A stretch of 16,316 nt of DNA from GYS-P2D sp964414425 (GCA_964414425.1 CAYPWL010000057.1:1-16316); one strand, 5' to 3'. Positions 7,869 to 15,710 are shown, counted from the stretch's first letter. A program made the numbers and translations. Notes: generated by a model from the sequence alone, not told the origin.

Positions 7869-7920
7869 GATATAAAGATCAGATTTATATGCTTCTCTGC
7901 TCATGGTAAAGACAGATTAA

Positions 7921-10900
7921 ATGTGTCTTACTCATAACGATGATATAGTATATTTCTTGACAAATGTTAATACCAAGACATTTTGGTATTTTGCATTCTT
8001 AGTAATTAACACCGTTTTGAAGTCAGTCCTCATTTTTTTGGTTAGTTGGGCAATGGCCATATCCACCGTGGCACAGTTCAATTTTGAGATTACATTTCAA
8101 GATATGGATAAGGCTGGATTACTACCTAACAATTTCATTAATGACATGGTCATGGATGATCTCGGTATACTATGGATAGCAACTAATGATGGTCTATGCA
8201 GGTATGACTCACCCAATAACATTCAGGTATTCAACAAAGAAAATACGTCGTTAGAATCTAACTTGATCAATGTTCTTGAAAACGGTAGCGACTCTACCCT
8301 CTGGATAGGTTCTACTTTTGGCGGTCTGACGAATTACAATTACAATACTCACCAATCAAAGACTTACTTGAATTCAGGTGCGGCTAAGCTATCTAATAGC
8401 GAAATCTTGGCTCTCAAAGAGATTAATAAGAAAGAGGTATGGATAGGTTCTGAGGCTGGTTTAGACATCTTGTATCCCGAGAAGGATAGCATCTATAACG
8501 TTAATCAGCCGAGTGATCCATTTGGTGTGATCGGTGGGCCTGTCCTTGATATTTTTGTTGATGATAAGGGGTGGACTTGGATTACAACATGGAGCCATGG
8601 AATATATTTATACATTCCCCATTCGTCGGGAAGGGTTGATAAGGCCTCGTTTAGACAAATATTAATACCCAAGTTAAACGGCTCAAGTAATATATGGGAG
8701 ATCGTTCAGCAAGATTCGCAGCATTATTGGTTGGCTACTCATAACGGAGGATTAGGATATATGTCTATACCAGATGATGCCTCCTTGACCCGTCAAGACT
8801 GGGATCCATCTTATCGATTTTATACGACAGAAGAGACTTCTCTATCGCTCAATTATATCACTGACATAGAGCATGATCGGGATGGCAATCTATGGATAGC
8901 AACTAATAATGGTCTTAATATCCTTACTCAAGAACATATAAATGCTATCGACTGGGAGCAATCCATAGAGGAGAGCGATATAGAGTTTGTGACCTATTAT
9001 CATAGACCGCAGATAAAAACAAGTATTAATGATAACAATATTACCTCCCTTTATCATGATAAGCAGGGATTGGTATGGATTGGTTCGTCGTCAGGTATCA
9101 ATCAGTATAATGAGCTAAACAATAGGTTTACGCCGGTTCTTTTGTCTGATTTAGTTGACGATAATGATGCGTCCAATGATCGGGTATCTGTCATGGCTAT
9201 GATCGATGATTCAACCTTATTGATAGGGACAAGTGAACATGGCTTTATTGGTTATAATATCTATCGTGATGTAGCGGTTCCCCTACCTCCATTTGCTACG
9301 ACAATTAATCGGCGCAGAATTACGGCTTTGCATCGATATAATGATTTTCTCTACATAGGTACCGATACAGGAGTGTTTAGGATATCTCTTTCTGATTCTA
9401 CCGAACAAATTATTGAATATGACCTAATTGGTGGCTCAGAATTGACTAAGCAGGAGCAATCTTCATTTTTTATAACCACGCTCTTGAAAGATAGCCAAGG
9501 ACGCCTATGGGCGGGCTCAGAAATAGCGCTTTTTATGATAGATGAGTCTACAGGTGGTTGGACAAGATCTGATTATGATGCTGGAATTACTAAGGTGTTC
9601 GAAGATAGCAACGAAAATGTATGGTTTACATCGTATCGTGGGATAACATGCATACGACCTGGTGATAGTCTGGATGAGATGGTGATTTATCTTAAGGGAG
9701 AAGGAGGAGAACACTTAGACGCGATCACTTCTAATCAGGTAGTCAATGTGGCAGAGTATAATAAGCAAATCTATTTTGGTTCTGTCAATGGATTATTTAA
9801 ATATGACTTAGCCTCACAACAGTTTACAGACTTCAATGATAAGAGTATCCAAAACGTTGTTAATAATCTTACCATTACTGAGCGGGGCATATTATGGACG
9901 AGCTCTTCAGATGGCATACTGCGCTATGACCTAAAGAATAATAGTTTAAAAATGTATGCAGAGCGAGATGGTATTCATTTGAGTTCTATTCGATCAGACG
10001 CTTGTATTAATGGTCCTAATGATCAAGTATTTGTCGGGTGCCATGGGGGATTTTTAAAACTCGATGAGTCGGACTGGAGTCAAACTGTAGTTCCTGCGGA
10101 AGTATTTGTCACAGATATACGTACGACAAACGAACGAGGAGAGCTCAAAGTGCATCGGGGCATAAACGCAGATGAAATCGTGATAACCTCGGATAACCTA
10201 TCTGTAGAGCTCGGGTTTATGTGTAACAATTATAGTCATCCTCGTCACAATACGTTCGCTTATCATCTAAAGGGATTTGAAGGAGAAGAATGGAATTATA
10301 CCAATGATGAAAAGGTTACTTATACCAACCTTGACCCTGGCACCTATGAATTTCAAGTCAAGGTAGCTGATGTCGATGGAAATTGGCCAGAGGGATACAA
10401 ATCAATCAAGCTAATCGTTGAGGCAAAAATTGTAGAAACAACTCTTTTCAAATTTTTGGTACTGCTTGGTACAGCTCTATTGATTTATTTATTGGTCAGG
10501 TATTATATACGTTCTACTCGTGAGCGCTATGCCTTGCTGGAGGAGTATAATCAATCATTGGAAAAGAGAGATGCTAAGATGCAAGAGCTTGTAACTCAGC
10601 TGGATCAGTCTAATCAGGACTTGACCAGATCTAATCAGGAGTTGGCACAATATGCATATATCACATCGCATGACCTTCAGGAACCCCTCAGAACCGTGGG
10701 TGCATTCGCAGGATTATTGAGTCATAAAGCTCAACAACTTAATGAGCCAGAACTCAATGAGATTTCGGGCTTTATTGAAAATGGGGTGATCAGAATGTCT
10801 TCCTTAATAAAAAGTCTATTAAACTATTCATTGCTTGACAAGGATACGGATCACTTAGAAAGTGTGGACTTAAACACATTAGTGAAGGGTAAAATATTAG

Positions 10901-11319
10901 GGTTGAATGAATATATCAGACAACATAATGCAGAGGTAGTCTTTGATGAGTTACCTACGATTATATGCCTAGAAGAACAGATCGGAACGGTATTCTACAA
11001 CCTGATATTAAATGGGTTAAAGTTCAATAATAGTGATAAGCCTACCGTCAAGATAAACGCAGAAGATCTCGATGAACATTGGCAATTCAAAGTCACCGAT
11101 AATGGTATCGGAATTCCTTATGAATATCAGAAGAAGATATTTGCAATATTTACACGCTTACACCGCAAGGAAGAATATGAAGGAACTGGTATCGGGCTTG
11201 CTGTGTGTAACAAAATCGTCAATAACCATCAAGGGAATATCACGTTAAGCTCCCAAGAAGGGCAGGGGAGCACCTTTGCATTTACCGTAAGCAAGCATCT
11301 GCGTGCTAAGAAGAAATGA
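7921..11319 (+). CDS. two-component propeller / Y_Y_Y sensor histidine kinase, non-hybrid
   Basis: A 1132-residue membrane sensor kinase. After an N-terminal hydrophobic segment (about 22-50, ending in a signal-peptide-like AISTVAQ) come about 14 propeller repeats of the W-I-G/A-T-x-x-G-L type (residues 80-715; examples LWIATNDGL, LWIGSTFGGL, LWIATNNGL, VWIGSSSGI), enough for two seven-bladed beta-propellers in the periplasm. A Y_Y_Y domain (about 761-835), one transmembrane helix (about 842-864) and a coiled coil lead to HisKA with H917 in SHDLQEP and an HATPase domain with N1027/N1031, DNGIGIP (1060-1066) and GTGIGL (1088-1093). No receiver and no AraC-type DNA-binding domain follow, unlike the hybrid kinases that control polysaccharide loci. 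No response regulator is nearby. The TTG at 8017 could be the true start, giving a cleaner signal peptide MKSVLIFLVSWAMAISTVAQ. The stop lies only 18 bases from the convergent pfkA end. Confidence 0.93.
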   Translation: MCLTHNDDIVYFLTNVNTKTFWYFAFLVINTVLKSVLIFLVSWAMAISTVAQFNFEITFQDMDKAGLLPNNFINDMVMDDLGILWIATNDGLCRYDSPNNIQVFNKENTSLESNLINVLENGSDSTLWIGSTFGGLTNYNYNTHQSKTYLNSGAAKLSNSEILALKEINKKEVWIGSEAGLDILYPEKDSIYNVNQPSDPFGVIGGPVLDIFVDDKGWTWITTWSHGIYLYIPHSSGRVDKASFRQILIPKLNGSSNIWEIVQQDSQHYWLATHNGGLGYMSIPDDASLTRQDWDPSYRFYTTEETSLSLNYITDIEHDRDGNLWIATNNGLNILTQEHINAIDWEQSIEESDIEFVTYYHRPQIKTSINDNNITSLYHDKQGLVWIGSSSGINQYNELNNRFTPVLLSDLVDDNDASNDRVSVMAMIDDSTLLIGTSEHGFIGYNIYRDVAVPLPPFATTINRRRITALHRYNDFLYIGTDTGVFRISLSDSTEQIIEYDLIGGSELTKQEQSSFFITTLLKDSQGRLWAGSEIALFMIDESTGGWTRSDYDAGITKVFEDSNENVWFTSYRGITCIRPGDSLDEMVIYLKGEGGEHLDAITSNQVVNVAEYNKQIYFGSVNGLFKYDLASQQFTDFNDKSIQNVVNNLTITERGILWTSSSDGILRYDLKNNSLKMYAERDGIHLSSIRSDACINGPNDQVFVGCHGGFLKLDESDWSQTVVPAEVFVTDIRTTNERGELKVHRGINADEIVITSDNLSVELGFMCNNYSHPRHNTFAYHLKGFEGEEWNYTNDEKVTYTNLDPGTYEFQVKVADVDGNWPEGYKSIKLIVEAKIVETTLFKFLVLLGTALLIYLLVRYYIRSTRERYALLEEYNQSLEKRDAKMQELVTQLDQSNQDLTRSNQELAQYAYITSHDLQEPLRTVGAFAGLLSHKAQQLNEPELNEISGFIENGVIRMSSLIKSLLNYSLLDKDTDHLESVDLNTLVKGKILGLNEYIRQHNAEVVFDELPTIICLEEQIGTVFYNLILNGLKFNNSDKPTVKINAEDLDEHWQFKVTDNGIGIPYEYQKKIFAIFTRLHRKEEYEGTGIGLAVCNKIVNNHQGNITLSSQEGQGSTFAFTVSKHLRAKKK
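7971..7988. promoter_or_regulatory. TACCAA-N6-TTGGTA dyad at the 5' end of the kinase gene
   Basis: Perfect 6-base arms TACCAA (7971-7976) and TTGGTA (7983-7988), partly overlapping a near-match (TATTTTG, 7987-7993) to the minus-7 element. It would be an operator-like site if translation really begins at the TTG at 8017; if the ATG at 7921 is used, it is simply coding sequence. Confidence 0.25.
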
Positions 11320-11337
11320 TCTAATCTGCGCCTATTA

Positions 11338-12318
11338 CTATAGTGATAAGATCTCGCTCATCTCTATTAAGTCAGAGTCAATCTTCTTCTTCTTAGTGAT
11401 GGCATCCTCAAATGAGGTATAGCTGATCTTATTATTGACAAGGCCCAAAGCCACATTAAACTTTCCTTCCATCAATGCCTTAACGGCACTATATCCTAAT
11501 CTACTTGAGAGTACTCGATCAAAGGCTGTAGGAGAGCCACCACGCTGTAGATGGCCGATGATAGTCACCTTAGAGTCAATGTCATACTGGTCTTTCATCT
11601 TTTGAGCAATCGTCATGGCATCACCGTTAGTATTGCCCTCAGCTACCACTATTAAGTTGAATAGCTTGTTACGTTTAGCAGACTTCTTCAAGAGTTGTAC
11701 CAAGTGGTCCAGAGGGTTATCAACTTCTGGTAAGAAGATATAGCGAGCTCCTGTGCCGATCCCCGTATTGAGAGCTATATATCCTGCATGGCGCCCCATT
11801 ACCTCGACAAAGAATAGTCTATTGTGAGAATCGGCTGTATCTCGGATTTTATCCATAGCCTCTACGGCCGTATTGATCGCCGTATCATATCCGATCGTGA
11901 AGTCAGTGCCATATATATCATTGTCTATGGTGCCCGGTAATCCGACGAATGGAATATCATAAGTCTCCGTAAAGATCTTAGCACCAGTATAAGTACCATC
12001 TCCGCCTATGGCAACACAAGCATCGATGTCTTCGACCATCAGAGAGTCATAGGCTTGAGCGCGACCTTCTTCTGTCTTGAACTCCATCGACCTCGCTGTC
12101 TTGAGGAATGTCCCACCATATTGTATGATATTGGCTACGTCGCCTTTCTCAAGTCTTTTGATTTTACCTTTGATCATGCCATCATAGCCTCCGTATATGC
12201 CATAGACATGTAGGTCGTAATATACTGCTGTTCTTACCACAGCTCGCACAGCGGCGTTCATACCTGGAGCATCTCCTCCAGAAGTAAACACAGCAATTCT
12301 CTTGATCTCTTTACCCAT
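11338..12318 (-). CDS. pfkA: ATP-dependent 6-phosphofructokinase
   Basis: Phosphorylates fructose 6-phosphate to fructose 1,6-bisphosphate, the committed glycolytic step. The 326-residue protein is a normal bacterial group A PFK. Seen: TSGGDAPGMNAA (12-23), GGDGTYTGA (105-113), catalytic PGTIDND (128-134, D132 equals E. coli D127), VEVMGRHAGY and GHLQRGGSPTAFDR. A glycine after GGD and PGTIDND rather than PKTIDND both indicate ATP, not pyrophosphate, as donor. The ATG at 12318 lies upstream of the stop of the preceding kinase gene, an 8-base overlap, so the two are one transcription and translation unit. The gene ends 18 bases from the end of the converging histidine kinase gene, with no hairpin terminator visible between them. 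Confidence 0.97.
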   Translation of the reverse strand: MGKEIKRIAVFTSGGDAPGMNAAVRAVVRTAVYYDLHVYGIYGGYDGMIKGKIKRLEKGDVANIIQYGGTFLKTARSMEFKTEEGRAQAYDSLMVEDIDACVAIGGDGTYTGAKIFTETYDIPFVGLPGTIDNDIYGTDFTIGYDTAINTAVEAMDKIRDTADSHNRLFFVEVMGRHAGYIALNTGIGTGARYIFLPEVDNPLDHLVQLLKKSAKRNKLFNLIVVAEGNTNGDAMTIAQKMKDQYDIDSKVTIIGHLQRGGSPTAFDRVLSSRLGYSAVKALMEGKFNVALGLVNNKISYTSFEDAITKKKKIDSDLIEMSEILSL

Positions 12319-13150
12319 TTCGATGATAATTTAATAGCCCTTCGATAGCACTCGCTTGAAACGACCCTGCGAGTATATTATTTTTCTCTAAGAGTTGTTT
12401 AAGATGACTCCGAAAATGATATCCCACAGAACCAACAAAATGAATGGGCTGCGGGTACTTATGGTAGAGGGATTTGATCTGATTGCGATATAAGCTATCG
12501 AAACTCTCAGAGAGTATCTCTCGTCGTGTGCTTTCGCTCATATGTTGCATGAGGGCACAGTGCTGAGCCATATATCTGCGGACATTGCCGATGGTGTATA
12601 TGTGCGATATGAGCTCCTGAGGTGATAAGTTGATGGTGTCCTGGATATGTGCGTGCTCGGATGGACTGAGGCTCTGGCGTATATAGCGCTTGATCAATCG
12701 GCGTCCGATGTCATAACCACTGCCTTCATCACCGATGAGGTATCCGCCACTTGCGACCTTATCTATGAGTTGTCTGCCATCATAGTAGCTGGAGATACTA
12801 CCCGTCCCACAGATCACAACGATCCCCGATTGATCTTGGCAGCATGAGAGAGCAGATCCGTATAGGTCATCATAGACCTTGATCTCAGACTCGGATACGC
12901 TCAAGTTATTAGCATACTCATATATGAGACCGCTATTGACCGTATCATTGATGCAGCCAGAACCATAGTGATAGATCGATCCGATGTCATCATTAATATA
13001 ATTACTGATGAGCTTATGGACCGCTAATTTGTAATTGGGGTCTGTGGTCGGATTAATACCGATAGTTTCTTTACGCTTGACTACTGTACCCGTGCTGCTC
13101 AACAAGACACTCTGGGTGCGCGAAGATCCGGCTTCTATGATCAACTTCAT
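12311..13150 (-). CDS. BadF/N-acetylglucosamine kinase-like ATPase
   Basis: A 279-residue protein of the ASKHA fold, BadF/BadG/BcrA/BcrD family, whose Bacteroidota members are usually annotated N-acetylglucosamine kinase. Seen: the N-terminal phosphate loop EAGSSRT (6-12), VYDDLYGSA (92-100), the second phosphate motif ICGTGSIS (113-120) and the family signature GGYLIGDEGSGYDIGR (135-150). The first loop normally reads DxGSTKT; here the leading Asp, expected to help bind Mg-ATP, is Glu and the Thr-Asp-Trp continuation is lost (RTQSVLL), so activity or substrate may differ. It precedes and overlaps pfkA by 8 bases, suggesting supply of a sugar phosphate to glycolysis or a regulatory role. ATG 13150 is the first start; two small dyads lie upstream. 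Confidence 0.85.
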   Translation of the reverse strand: MKLIIEAGSSRTQSVLLSSTGTVVKRKETIGINPTTDPNYKLAVHKLISNYINDDIGSIYHYGSGCINDTVNSGLIYEYANNLSVSESEIKVYDDLYGSALSCCQDQSGIVVICGTGSISSYYDGRQLIDKVASGGYLIGDEGSGYDIGRRLIKRYIRQSLSPSEHAHIQDTINLSPQELISHIYTIGNVRRYMAQHCALMQHMSESTRREILSESFDSLYRNQIKSLYHKYPQPIHFVGSVGYHFRSHLKQLLEKNNILAGSFQASAIEGLLNYHRNG

Positions 13151-13161
13151 AGTTATAAATG

Positions 13162-13178
13162 TCAGTAGATTTTACTGA
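13162..13178. promoter_or_regulatory. TCAGTA-N5-TACTGA dyad upstream of the kinase-pfkA operon
   Basis: Perfect 6-base arms TCAGTA (13162-13167) and TACTGA (13173-13178), 11 bases before the ATG at 13150. It could act as a repressor site or as a small leader hairpin close to the start. A second, 12-base palindrome GATCAATTGATC (13195-13206) lies a little further upstream. Confidence 0.35.
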
Positions 13179-13245
13179 TTTAGAGCCATATATCGATCAA
13201 TTGATCACACTCAAGCGAAAAATACTTCTGCATGAGTCAGTATTG

Positions 13246-14091
13246 TTATTTCTCTCCTCTTACGATGCCAGGTGTCTTAATGTCCTGATCGTACTGTCGG
13301 TCTGGATGTAGGCGATGATTGAATTTTTCGAGTCCTTCGATGGTCTTTGGATCTTCGATAGAGTCGAGGAACTTCTCCGCTTCGATACGCAGTCCCTCAT
13401 CCAAAGACTCTCCAAATCCTCTGATTGCAGCCTCCTTGTCCGTCCTGATGGCAGGCTGGGGGAGGCTACAGATAAATTGGGCTAACTCGATCGCTCGATC
13501 CAGTGACGTCCCCTTGGGTACCACTTCGTTAGCCAGGCCTATACGATAAGCTTCTTGGGCGTCGATCACCTTACCTGTGATGATCAGTTCCATGGCTCGT
13601 CCCATCCCTACGATACGGGGGAGACGTTGTGTGCCACCATCGGCTAAGCCTATGTTCCATCTGCGACAGGTCACACCAAATGAGGCATGTTCCTCGGCGA
13701 TCCGCATATCTGCATAGCAGGCCCACTCCAGACCACCAGCATAAGCCACACCGTTTACGGCTGCGATGATCGGCTTATAGATATCTGTCCATCGGGATGG
13801 CCCTAATATACCATCTACATTGCCACGACGGTGTTCGATTTTTTCGGCTTCGGTATAGAGCGCGAGCTCTCGATTGAGAGCAGCCTTGAGGTCGCCACCG
13901 CTACAGAAGGCACGATCTCCAGCACCAGTAATGATGGCTACCTTATACTGATCATTGGTCTTAAACTCTCTCCAGGCCTCAACTAATTCTTCATGGGTCC
14001 GAGGTCCGACACAGTTCATCACCTCGGGCCGATTAAATTTGATGATGGCAATCTCATCAAGACTGGTAAACTCTATTTCATTAAATTTCAT
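13246..14091 (-). CDS. enoyl-CoA hydratase/isomerase (crotonase) family protein
   Basis: A 281-residue crotonase-fold enzyme acting on an acyl-CoA thioester. Oxyanion-hole segments are present: AFCSGGDL (61-68) and NGVAYAGGLEWA (113-124). E122 matches the first catalytic Glu of rat enoyl-CoA hydratase (E144). At the position of the second Glu (E164) the protein has C142 within FGVTCRRWNIGLADGGTQRLPR, a pattern shared with a known subgroup bearing CRRW, so it may not be a classical hydratase; isomerase or another crotonase reaction fits as well. D151 sits in the ADGG turn. The ATG at 14091 is preceded by GGAAGAG, a good Shine-Dalgarno for this phylum. It is a single gene upstream of the kinase-pfkA pair on the same strand, separated by 95 bases. 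Confidence 0.9.
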   Translation of the reverse strand: MKFNEIEFTSLDEIAIIKFNRPEVMNCVGPRTHEELVEAWREFKTNDQYKVAIITGAGDRAFCSGGDLKAALNRELALYTEAEKIEHRRGNVDGILGPSRWTDIYKPIIAAVNGVAYAGGLEWACYADMRIAEEHASFGVTCRRWNIGLADGGTQRLPRIVGMGRAMELIITGKVIDAQEAYRIGLANEVVPKGTSLDRAIELAQFICSLPQPAIRTDKEAAIRGFGESLDEGLRIEAEKFLDSIEDPKTIEGLEKFNHRLHPDRQYDQDIKTPGIVRGEK

Positions 14092-14279
14092 AGCTCTTCC
14101 TATTTATTTAGATTGTCTGAATCCATGGATATTAGAAAGTAGCGAATATAAAGGAAGATGCCGTGTTCTCATGGTGTTATAAGTAATGTATACTAAACGT
14201 ACGGCTAACATACTTCGGGTAGCGGTAATGATTTGGCGACGTCTCTATACGTAGCAGAGATCGGCAATCATATCTATTG
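14092..14279. other. intergenic region between fic and crotonase genes
   Basis: 188 bases without a supported gene. It should contain the crotonase promoter, but I find no exact TAnnTTTG match there. A weak TCTCT/AGAGA pairing near 14240-14258 has no T-run and is not called a terminator. It also marks one edge of the AT-rich fic segment; I see no direct repeat shared with the other edge. Confidence 0.5.
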
Positions 14280-15392
14280 TTAGGTGCTGGGGTATATCAA
14301 TTCATAATTTGTACTTCTTCCTCCTGATTTTGATTTTTTAAGTATTTCTTTTCTGATTAAATCCTGAATATCTCTTAATGCGGTATCCTGCGAACAATTA
14401 TTGATTTTTGCCCACTTTGATGTAGTCAAGTTACCGAAGAAGTCACCAAATAGAAGTTCGATTATTTTTAATTGTCGTTCATTAAGTGTCATAGTTTTGT
14501 GTCCATTCCAAAATTTGTGCTTTGCCATAATTTTATGAACAATAGTTGAAGAAGAATCAATTGCATTACTTAAGCATTCAAGAAACCACACTAGCCATTC
14601 AGTGATATCTAAAGTTCCTTTTTGCGTGGATTCAAGAATATCATAGTATTGCTTTTTCTGTTCTTTTATTTGAGAAGACATGCTGTAAAACCTTTGAGTT
14701 TTATTTTCTGATCTACATAGCATCATATCAGTTATCGCTCTAGCTATTCTTCCATTTCCATCTTCAAAAGGATGTATTGTGATAAACCACAAATGTGATA
14801 TTGCGGCATTTATTACGGGGTCATTCCCATTTGGGCTATTTGCCCAATCTATGAATTTTTCCATTTCATCTTTTAACATTATTGCTGCCGATGCTTCAAA
14901 ATGGATAGTTTCTTTTCCCATGGATCCCGATACAACTTGCATTGGGCCTGTTGATTCATTTCTCCAATTACCTACGATTATTTTATGCATACCACTTCTT
15001 CCTGTAGGAAATAATGCAGAATGCCAACCATACAATCTTTCTTCATTTAATTCTGACATGTAATTTTGAGTTGCATCTATCATCATCTCAACAATTCCTT
15101 CGACATCTCTTGCACTATGCACCAGTCCTCCAATGTCTATTCCTAACTTACGTGCTATTGAAGATCTTACCTGTTGAGTATCAAGTATTTCTCCTTCGAT
15201 TTCACTGGATTTTATAACATCTTGTGATAATGTTTCTAAATAGGCTTCATTTTGTAAGTTGAAACCAATTGCATCCATTTTCCCTGTTAGGATTCCTTGC
15301 TTATTTCTTAATTCTGTTAGTAGTGGTAGAAATGCTTCTATGTCCCAGTTAAATTGGGGCCAACCACTAATTTGATGAATATAGCCACTCAT
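14280..15392 (-). CDS. Fic family AMPylase-like protein with N-terminal DUF4172 and C-terminal winged helix
   Basis: Fic proteins transfer AMP or a related group to a target hydroxyl. This 370-residue protein has an N-terminal DUF4172-type segment (YIHQISGWPQFNWD, 4-17), an inhibitory-helix motif SSEIEGE with S62-xxx-E66-G67, which fits the S/T-xxx-E-G/N rule for an intramolecular (class II) Fic, and a full active site HPFEDGNGR (207-215, catalytic H207). The last 70 residues (from about 298) look like a winged helix-turn-helix, so it may bind DNA. No antitoxin gene is adjacent, which agrees with self-inhibition. ATG 15392 is chosen because homologues start just before the YIHQ-like motif; ATG 15452 is also in frame. 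The gene is much richer in AT than its neighbours (16 G+C of 60 at 14521-14580 against 33 of 60 at 13561-13620), a sign of transfer. The start codon is inside a long palindrome. Confidence 0.92.
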   Translation of the reverse strand: MSGYIHQISGWPQFNWDIEAFLPLLTELRNKQGILTGKMDAIGFNLQNEAYLETLSQDVIKSSEIEGEILDTQQVRSSIARKLGIDIGGLVHSARDVEGIVEMMIDATQNYMSELNEERLYGWHSALFPTGRSGMHKIIVGNWRNESTGPMQVVSGSMGKETIHFEASAAIMLKDEMEKFIDWANSPNGNDPVINAAISHLWFITIHPFEDGNGRIARAITDMMLCRSENKTQRFYSMSSQIKEQKKQYYDILESTQKGTLDITEWLVWFLECLSNAIDSSSTIVHKIMAKHKFWNGHKTMTLNERQLKIIELLFGDFFGNLTTSKWAKINNCSQDTALRDIQDLIRKEILKKSKSGGRSTNYELIYPST

Positions 15393-15425
15393 TATCCGCA
15401 ATATTTGCGGATAATGAGTGGCTAT
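15381..15425. repeat. 45-base near-perfect palindrome over the fic start codon
   Basis: The left arm (15381-15401) begins ATAGCCACTCATTATCCGCA and the right arm (15405-15425) is its exact reverse complement; only three bases (TAT) remain in the centre. The stem is 21 perfect pairs. In the minus-strand transcript the fic ATG (15392-15390) and codons for M-S-G-Y lie in the 3' arm, so they would be base-paired whenever transcription begins upstream. Because of the symmetry the plus strand also reads ATG-AGT-GGC-TAT. It may be a translation-blocking hairpin, a dimer-binding site, or a scar of fold-back replication. Confidence 0.95.
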
Positions 15426-15618
15426 TCTCCGAAAAAACAATATTCCCTGCATTCTATGCGGTGTTTGTTGGTGTTAATCTCCGCATCACATGCAGTTAAC
15501 TCGAGTTTAGCTGATCAAATCACGGATTTTAATCACGTTTTGCCATGAACGATATTGCGATAGTCCATTGGTAAAGCAACACTTTCATCACGGATATATG
15601 GTGCCTTTTCTTCTTTGA

Positions 15619-15635
15619 TTAAGGCAACGCCTTAA
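15619..15635. repeat. short perfect hairpin TTAAGGC-AAC-GCCTTAA
   Basis: Seven-base arms with a three-base loop in the region upstream of the DUF2237 gene. No T-run follows on either strand, so it is not a clear intrinsic terminator. It may be an operator or an end of the fic segment. Confidence 0.4.
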
Positions 15636-15694
15636 GTGAGCAAGAACATATGATTGCATATCTCAACCTAAACAACGAATGTACTGACTAAGAC

Positions 15695-15702
15695 TATATT
15701 TG
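15695..15702 (+). promoter_or_regulatory. candidate minus-7 element of the DUF2237 gene
   Basis: TATATTTG matches TAnnTTTG exactly. Transcription would begin near 15706-15709, leaving a leader of only about 10 bases that includes the ribosome binding site. The minus-33 element is unclear. Confidence 0.5.
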
Positions 15703-15706
15703 CATA

Positions 15707-15710
15707 GGAG
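15707..15710 (+). promoter_or_regulatory. ribosome binding site deciding the start at 15718
   Basis: GGAG with seven bases before ATG 15718 favours this ATG over the TTG at 15700, which would place the promoter match and Shine-Dalgarno inside the coding region. Confidence 0.6.

Noticed and set aside
13221..13244. AATACT/AGTATT hairpin followed by T residues on the minus strand after the crotonase gene
   Set aside because: Six mostly A-T pairs with a 12-base loop, touching the stop codon; too weak to call a terminator, though it may contribute.
14270..14290. GTTAGGT near the fic stop, resembling an integron attC core
   Set aside because: The seven-base degenerate core occurs by chance about once per kilobase, there is no paired opposite core and no integrase.
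15354..15548. Possible small plus-strand gene across the palindrome
   Set aside because: Its MSGY segment exists only because the palindrome mirrors the fic start; the rest has no recognisable domain or ribosome binding site.
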